Origin: Sesamum alatum
Lineage: Eukaryota; Streptophyta; Magnoliopsida; Lamiales; Pedaliaceae
Assembly (NCBI GenBank): GCA_034509735.1
Contig: JACGWO010000004.1
Location: forward strand, 23,851,395 to 23,915,394
Reading direction: 5' to 3'
Length of the DNA: 64,000 bases
A program made the translations under genes and the position numbers. Shown here in pieces: positions 58,971-64,000 of the stretch; the first letter of the stretch is position 1, and each line of letters starts with the position of its first letter. The notes beneath the pieces are model-generated. The model did not search any database, was not told the origin of the DNA, and saw only the letters and a program-made list of their open reading frames with translations.

Positions 58971-59157
58971 GAACTACGTTATGACTAGATCCTTCCAAAG
59001 AGGTACGTAGGCAGCTTGAGCTATGTTTTCAAGTTTAGTCACATGTTTAAAAAGAAAAGGAAGAAGAATAGCATATGAAGAAGAATCAATTTCGAGACAT
59101 GTTCACTCATTCACTTCGTTACAGTAGATGCTCGTGAACAAGTCTCGAGGGGGCATT

Positions 59158-59915
59158 TGTAGACAGACAAAGTTTCACGTTCCAATTAAAATTGAGACAA
59201 ATAATTTTGATATTTTTCTCTTTAGAAAATAAAAATATTAAAGAGATAATATCAAAATTGACCAATCATATTTTAACAAATATTTAATGTATTTATCTAT
59301 TTAAATTAAATTATAAAGAGATAATACAAAAGGTGTTTAAGTTCACCACCACTCTATCTCTTTGACAACTATATAAAGAGATCCCCGGAGTTCATTCAAG
59401 ACACATACAATTGATGATACAAGCAAGAGAGCATTCAAGAAGTCCCGAAATCCTCTCAAGCGCAAATCAAGGAAGACCCACGGCGTTTTAGGCAAGATTC
59501 AAGGCGTTTGTCGCGAAAATTGTCCAAATTCAGCCTTTAATTCGACAAGAAGTTCGAAGATCGGCGAATTAATGTTATTAAAATAGAAGTCCACCTTGGC
59601 AGAAGATCAAAGTCTCAAATCCACCAAGAAATATTACAAACTCAAGTCAAACATATTCAAGTTTATAGCGTTTAATCCAGGACCAAGTCAACGACCCCCG
59701 AATTAACGTTATTCAAAGTTAAAGTCAACGTCAAAGGAGATCACACGTCGAGTTTCACCTCCGAAGTTGCCGAAGTCAAAGGTCACGTTCTTGAGGAGAA
59801 GAATCAGAGGTTTTCAAATAGAGATTTCGCACCCACAAATACTCAAATCAATTCAAAGAATTTATTTATAATATATTCTTGTTTCAAAATTCAAAAATAT
59901 GAAAATTTGTTTACA
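59158..59915 (+). repeat. 3' LTR of the minisatellite-bearing element
   Basis: Begins TGTAGACAG directly after the polypurine tract and ends TTGTTTACA. Differences from the 5' LTR are scattered substitutions and small indels, pointing to an insertion that is not recent. Confidence 0.88.
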
Positions 59916-60138
59916 CGTACGATGAAAGTATAAATTATTTTTGTTTATCTCTTCAAAATATCATAAAATTAAAATAACAATAAAAACGATGGAAATGGAT
60001 AGAGGTAAAGTATAATTATTTTGATACTAAGGGTTTATTCAATTTGAATTTTTTTTTCTTAAATATAACTGACAATCAGCCAACTATAATATTTACCTCT
60101 AAAAATATATTTTTACACGTGCATCGCACATCATACTC

Positions 60139-60234
60139 CTTAGTAATATGAAAAAAGAAAGCTCATCTACACTAACAAATGGTAGTTAAAGACACCGTTG
60201 CACCAATTTTTAAAAATGATAATCTATTAGATAA
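60139..60234. repeat. Partial copy of a Helitron 5' region
   Basis: CTCATCTACACTAACAAATGG followed by GTTAAAGACACCG and CACCAATTTTTAAAAATGA is a diverged direct repeat of 60262-60340 in the adjacent Helitron-like element. Confidence 0.6.
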
Positions 60235-60576
60235 TCTTCTATATTAATATAAAAAAAAAAAATCCATCTATACTCACAAATGACAGTTAATGACACAGCC
60301 ACACCAATTTTAAAAATGACAATCATACCCTTAGTTAGATAATTTTAACAATTAATTGTATTTGTTTACAAAAGTGACTCCACGTCATTTTAACACCACT
60401 ACAACACTTCTTTTATTCTGTCGATTATACCTTAAATCGGTTTTGTTTTATTTTTTTACCTTTTGTGAAATATGATTTATTGATTTATATATTTTTATTT
60501 TTATTTATAATATATTTTAAAATATAAAATATTATTTATTATATGCACGCAGGGGAAGGCGTGCTACAATGACTAG
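60235..60576 (+). mobile_element. Small non-autonomous Helitron (~342 bp)
   Basis: The 5' end TCTTCTATATTAATATAAA follows an A. The 3' end has a hairpin (GCACGC, 8-base loop, GCGTGC; 60545-60564) 8 bases before the terminal CTAG, the classic Helitron layout. The base after CTAG is C, not the expected T, so the boundary is slightly uncertain. No coding capacity. Confidence 0.65.
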
Positions 60577-60690
60577 CCTTAAAAAACATAAAGAGGTATT
60601 ATTTTTATTTTTTGTTTTCATAGGGGGTGTTTTTGCACGTACCTCATATTATAACGGGTTGTTTGCATTCTTTTTTCATAACTTTGTAAT
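60577..60690. mobile_element. Right half of the split foldback MITE
   Basis: TTAAAAAACATAAAGAGG, then TTGTTTTCATAGGGGG and GTTGTTTGCATTC align in order with the right half of the MITE at 39101-39374 (39275-39374), completing the half at 55016-55164. Confidence 0.65.
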
Positions 60691-61433
60691 AATGACATTT
60701 ACTAGAATAGAATGATAGATTCGAAACAGTAATTACAAAATAATAAATTTAAGTAATACTAATTTTTGTGCCTATTTTACAATAGTTTGTTGAGATGCAC
60801 GTGAACTAGATCATCCAATCTTCCATGAACCAATGTATTTCTTTTTCTAGTATAAGAATAGGCCCAAAAGATACTCCAATTTAATCTCCCCTCCTAAGTT
60901 GGTGAGATATTGAAAGAAGTGTAAAGTACTTCCATCTAATTTGATATTGTTGATTCTTTCATCCTCTATTTGTAATGGGCTATTGTCCATGTGAAAAGAT
61001 CTCTATTTTAGTCCCATTAGGATAATTTTAGCTTTGATGGAAGTGAATTTGGCAATCAAGCCTTGCAATTTAAAAAAACTGACACATTAAAAACAAATTT
61101 CATTGTATGGGATAAATGTTTTACTGCATAGTAAGTATTGTTTAGATATTGTAATAGTATAATGTTGTTTCGATTTAATTTATGTGATATTATTGATTAG
61201 GATATGATTGTTGTAATTCTCTCTGTTAGATATTGATATTCGACAGAACTGATTTTAATCGATTTACTTCAATTAATAATAATTCATTGCTTTCACTTAA
61301 AAAAAAAAATCACTAGATTGCAATCTGGCAGGAATTTGGGGCTCACGCGATGGGCACATGCCAAATGCTGGGTAAATCTACAATTTCCAACGATTTTGTC
61401 CTTAATGTACCAATTTTTGTAAGGGATAATTAC
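60691..61433. other. Unassigned AT-rich sequence
   Basis: No coding frame or terminal motif. An A11 run near 61299 after CTTTCACTT could be the tail of a degraded retroposon, but no upstream domain is recognisable. Confidence 0.35.
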
Positions 61434-61787
61434 GGAAAAATTACATTTTACATCCCATAACTACATCATTTGCGATTTTGGTCCCATTAATTTTCGACGT
61501 AGCAATTTCAGTCCCATAAATCCACAAATGTTGCAATTTTAATCCCATGGACAGACTCGGTTAAAATCTCAACGGATGGAGCACGTACATGGCACGTGCT
61601 TCGAGTCAAACACAAGTTAAGTTAACGGAGCACATGCTCCATCCGTTACGATTTTAATAGAGTTTGTCCATGTAACTAAAATTGCAACGTTCGTAGACTT
61701 CTGGGACTAAAATTGCTACGTCGAAAATTAATAGGACCAAAAACACAAACGGCGTAAATTATGGGATGTGTAAAATGCAATTTTCCC
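61434..61787. mobile_element. 354-bp foldback MITE (Mutator-like) with 10-bp target duplication
   Basis: The ends GGAAAAATTACATTTTACA and, inverted, GGGAAAATTGCATTTTACA begin arms of ~150 bp (TTTTCGACGTAGCAATTT and its complement; GGAGCACGTACATGGCACG near the centre). GGATAATTAC is duplicated at 61424-61433 and 61788-61797. No coding capacity. Confidence 0.88.
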
Positions 61788-62020
61788 GGATAATTACACT
61801 CCCCTCCCTTGAAGTTTGGTGTAATTACACGTAGACCCCCGTAGTTTGGGAAATTACACCTAACACCCTTATTTTTATTTTCACCCAACAAATAGATCCT
61901 TCAATTAATAAAATTGACAAATTTTGCTGATATCAATAGAAAAATTGAATGAAAAATCATATTTGCCCTTGGTTGACTTATTTCAAGTCAAATAAGTATA
62001 TTTTTTATCAAACTACTCTT
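61788..62020. mobile_element. One arm of a second MITE family
   Basis: GGATAATTACACTCCCCTCC, then AAATTACACCTAACACCC, is related to the arm of the MITE at 15362 (GTATAATTACACTTTCCCCC, AAATTACACTTATACCCCC). The previous MITE inserted at its very tip. The opposite arm is not found. Confidence 0.5.
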
Positions 62021-62849
62021 ATACATTTCACACACTTATGCATGTGAGTTCATTCTTATAATTAAATTAAAGCATTAGAGTAAATAGTGTAATATATTTA
62101 ATATATTTAAAGTATTATTATATTAAATATGTTTTATTTAATAAATAAATTAGATCGGTCAAAAGAAATTTAGCTCTTAACATATCACTACAAAAAAATG
62201 CGGAAATAGGAATGGATAGAGACGATCGTTCCAGTTACCGTTCCAAATAGGAACGATTGTAGGAACAGTTGTGGAACGGTAAACCGTTGATGACGTCACA
62301 GTCGTGCTAATTGTAATACAAATTAATAGGAACGAATCAATCGTTCCTATTAGAGTGCCAAAAATGGTGAGACAATTTATACACCTACAACCGTTCCTAA
62401 AGGGGACTTGATATATTTTGGACTTCAATTTGGAACACATGTGTGAAATTTGGAACGGCACGCCGACCGGGAACACTTACCGTTACTATATGTGTTCCAA
62501 AGACCGAGTCTATTTGGACCGGTGGACTGACCATTCCAACATGTAGTCCTACAGAAGACCCTTTTACGCCATGGGGAAAAATGTAATGCAATTACTGTTC
62601 CAAATTATGGGTATATAGTAAGTGCAATATTGTTACAAGTACCGTTCCAAATTGTACTCCAAGTAGGAACGGTCCTTTTGGGTGTGCCTCATACCATTCC
62701 TAATATGCGCTGACGGCTATATTACAACGGTAACATTACCGTTCCTGTTTCCTCTCCTGAGACCGTTCCTAAAGCTGGAACAACGACTATATTTCAAACG
62801 GCTAGTTTTGTCTTCCAAATAATATTCCAATGCTCGTTCCAATATTTTC

Positions 62850-63103
62850 TATATATATGTCCCCCTTCTTTGTCATTGTTCTTATACTTACTCTCCAACT
62901 CATTTTGTTGTAACTCCCCCCCTTGATTCTTTATACGGAAATCGAACATATCAATACCGAGCGCGATTTTTGCATTGATATTGTAGGTGTTTTGCTCAGG
63001 TAAGTATGCAAAATTCTGTTATTTTTGCATGTGTATATATATATATATAATTTACTCTCGTCATTTAATTGCGTACTGTTGTGAATTATACGTAGGACCA
63101 ATC
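62850..63103 (+). promoter_or_regulatory. Promoter, leader exon and first intron of the CACTA copy 3 transposase gene
   Basis: TATA-like TTCTATATATATG at 62848-62860, leader to ~63000, a strong donor CAG|GTAAGT at 62998-63006 and acceptor TACGTAG ending 63095, just before the ATG at 63104. The intron contains a (TA)n run. Confidence 0.6.
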
Positions 63104-64000
63104 ATGTTAAGACAGTTGAGGAAATGGATGTATGATCGAGACGTTCTGGGTGTGACGATGGAGTTTTAGGATGGTGTTACAACATTTTTAGAATGGGCCC
63201 AGTCTCAGCGTGCATATATGGACGGGACAAGATTAAGTAACCCTGTTGGAAGTGCAAAAATGAACGGTTCAAAACACCAGACGAGGTAAATTTTGATTTA
63301 TGTATGAAAGGGTTTATACCAGAGTATTACAATTGGACTTCGCATGGTGAGGAGAGGGTGCAGGAATACTTTGAAGCATTGACAGTACCCCCTGTGCAGC
63401 AGCAGCAAACTCCACCCGTTTAGAAAAAGGGTAGTTCGCATTGGGGTGATGCGGCTCAGATGGATTGGACGCAGAGGATGGTATTCGATGCCGCCGGGCC
63501 GTCATTCTGGTCTTCGTACAACCAGGAGGGACCGACTGATGATGGTACTCGATATTGTACATCTGATGTGGATCCTAGTTCATATTACGATTCGGGGCCC
63601 TATGATTATGTGTCTGGCTTGTCAAACATTTTTTTTGATGTAGTTCATGCTGCAGACCAACCTTTGTGGAATGGCTACACCACCTCTCAGTTGGCGTCAA
63701 TTGCCTCTTTGGTGAATATTAAGGTCGAAGGGGGTTTTTTCGAGCATACATATGATCGATTATGCCAGTGGGCTGATACTGTAATGGCCCGCGATCACAC
63801 TTTCCCCTCCGATTATTACAATACGAAGAAATTGATAAGAGAATTGGGTTTACCAGTTCAGAAGATTGATGCTTGCAAAAATGGTTGCATGTTGTACTGG
63901 AAGGACGATATTGATTTGGAATATTGCAAGTTCTATGGAGACGCTAGGTACAAACCCACTAGGGACAGAAATCCTAAACGCAAGAAATCCCCGTATGCCA
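63104..64000 (+). pseudogene. CACTA tnp2 transposase, N-terminal part (incomplete at window edge)
   Basis: From ATG 63104 the protein starts with a Transpos_assoc-type domain: RKWMYDRDVLG, FLEWAQSQRAYMDGTRL, then, after a +1 frameshift near 63240, CWKCKNERFKTPDEVNFDLC and KGFIPEYYNWTSHGEE. From 63424 one frame is open for 192 codons to the window end: SLVNIKVEGGFFEHTYDRLC, SDYYNTKKLIRELGLPVQKI, CKNGCMLYWKDDIDLEYCKF, GDARYKPTRDRNPKRKK, the usual start of tnp2. In-frame stops at 63167 (TAG) and 63421 (TAG) plus the frameshift suggest inactivity, though it is the least damaged transposase here. The C-terminal half is outside; CACTA copy 1 retains that part. Confidence 0.88.

Larger units (their letters stand above)
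56420..59915 (+). mobile_element. Complete non-autonomous Gypsy-like LTR retrotransposon with internal minisatellite (3.5 kb)
   Basis: The LTRs at 56420-57181 (762 bp) and 59158-59915 (758 bp) are closely similar, start TGTAGACAGACAAAG and end TTTACA. A PBS-like TTGGCACGACCGGTGGGACC follows the 5' LTR at about 57185. A polypurine tract GAGGGGGCATT precedes the 3' LTR. Flanking CCTAC (56415-56419) and CGTAC (59916-59920) form a 4-of-5 target duplication. The interior (1976 bp) has a gag remnant and a minisatellite but no pol. Confidence 0.9.
55165..60138. mobile_element. Helitron-like non-autonomous element, interrupted by an LTR retrotransposon
   Basis: The left end region TCTATATTTATATTTATATC followed by AAGTGTTTGTTTCC resembles the 5' ends of many plant non-autonomous Helitrons. 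The right end near 60116-60138 has a small stem (CACGTGCATCGCAC) ahead of CTTAGT, a degraded version of the hairpin-CTAG end. Without the LTR element (56420-59915) it is ~1.5 kb, AT-rich, with no Rep/helicase. Assignment rests on end motifs only. Confidence 0.5.
62186..64000 (+). mobile_element. CACTA (En/Spm) transposon copy 3, 5' part, running off the window
   Basis: Begins CACTACAAAAAAATGCGG at 62186. Dense subterminal repeats follow (GGAACGGT / ACCGTTCC words, 62205-62830), then a TATA-bearing promoter and the first exons of a tnp2-type gene. It continues past 64000. Confidence 0.9.

Noticed and set aside
1..64000. Integrated plant pararetrovirus or other viral sequence
   Set aside because: All RT remnants have Copia (YVDD with integrase upstream of RT) or L1 LINE architecture; no movement-protein or coat-protein motif was seen.

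Overview
The window looks like nuclear DNA of a flowering plant, probably a eudicot. It is AT-rich and almost entirely made of plant transposable elements: Copia and Gypsy LTR retrotransposons, L1-type LINEs with RNase H domains, CACTA, hAT and Mutator-like DNA transposons, Helitron-like elements and foldback MITEs. Nearly all coding remnants carry stops or frameshifts. I find one convincing intact host gene, a two-exon SGNH/SASA-type carbohydrate esterase at 39645-41130 (+).

Layout. 1-8232: nested copies of a Copia family with unusually long LTRs (about 2.2-2.35 kb; LTR start TGTTAGAATAGGTGACC; tRNA-Met-type primer site TGGTATCAGAGC). A short piece of 25S rDNA lies at 7571-7688. 8233-15123: a second, degenerate Copia element whose RT is split by a 1.4-kb Mutator-like element with ~370-bp inverted repeats. 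15093-15977: a tandem duplication carrying a MITE in one copy only. 16405-22765: another long-LTR Copia derivative, with a hAT insertion and older LTR remnants. 22766-23510: antisense Gypsy gag. 23504-29327: CACTA copy 1 (tnp2 transposase remnant plus the 5' end of a TNPA-like gene). 29331-32564: a further long LTR holding a 1.06-kb hAT element. 33641-37593: CACTA copy 2 (TNPA-like gene of five recognisable exons). 37594-39644: small elements. 39645-41130: the esterase gene. 41640-47833: a LINE on the + strand, near full length. 48190-48540: Gypsy gag scrap. 49745-51083: another long LTR, interrupted by an antisense 5'-truncated LINE (51084-54670). 55016-60690: a three-level nest, a MITE split by Helitron-like DNA that is itself split by a 3.5-kb LTR retrotransposon carrying an internal ~45-bp minisatellite. 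60700-62180: MITEs. 62186-64000: CACTA copy 3, 5' end and N-terminal transposase exons, running off the window.

How the parts relate. The three CACTA copies share an identical 18-bp terminus (CACTACAAAAAAATGCGG) and the subterminal word TAGGAACGGT. Together they show one element plan: 5' terminus, tnp2 gene, internal repeat-rich promoter, TNPA-like gene, 3' terminus. The long-LTR Copia copies likewise complement one another: one keeps the 3' pol end next to its LTR, and others keep PBS, leader and gag.

Limits. Boundaries come from reading repeats and motifs by eye; no alignment or database search was run. Most element ends are good to a few bases where a target-site duplication is quoted and to tens of bases elsewhere. 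I found no clear evidence of a new biological system; the most unusual items are the minisatellite-bearing LTR element, the rDNA fragment and the datable nesting.
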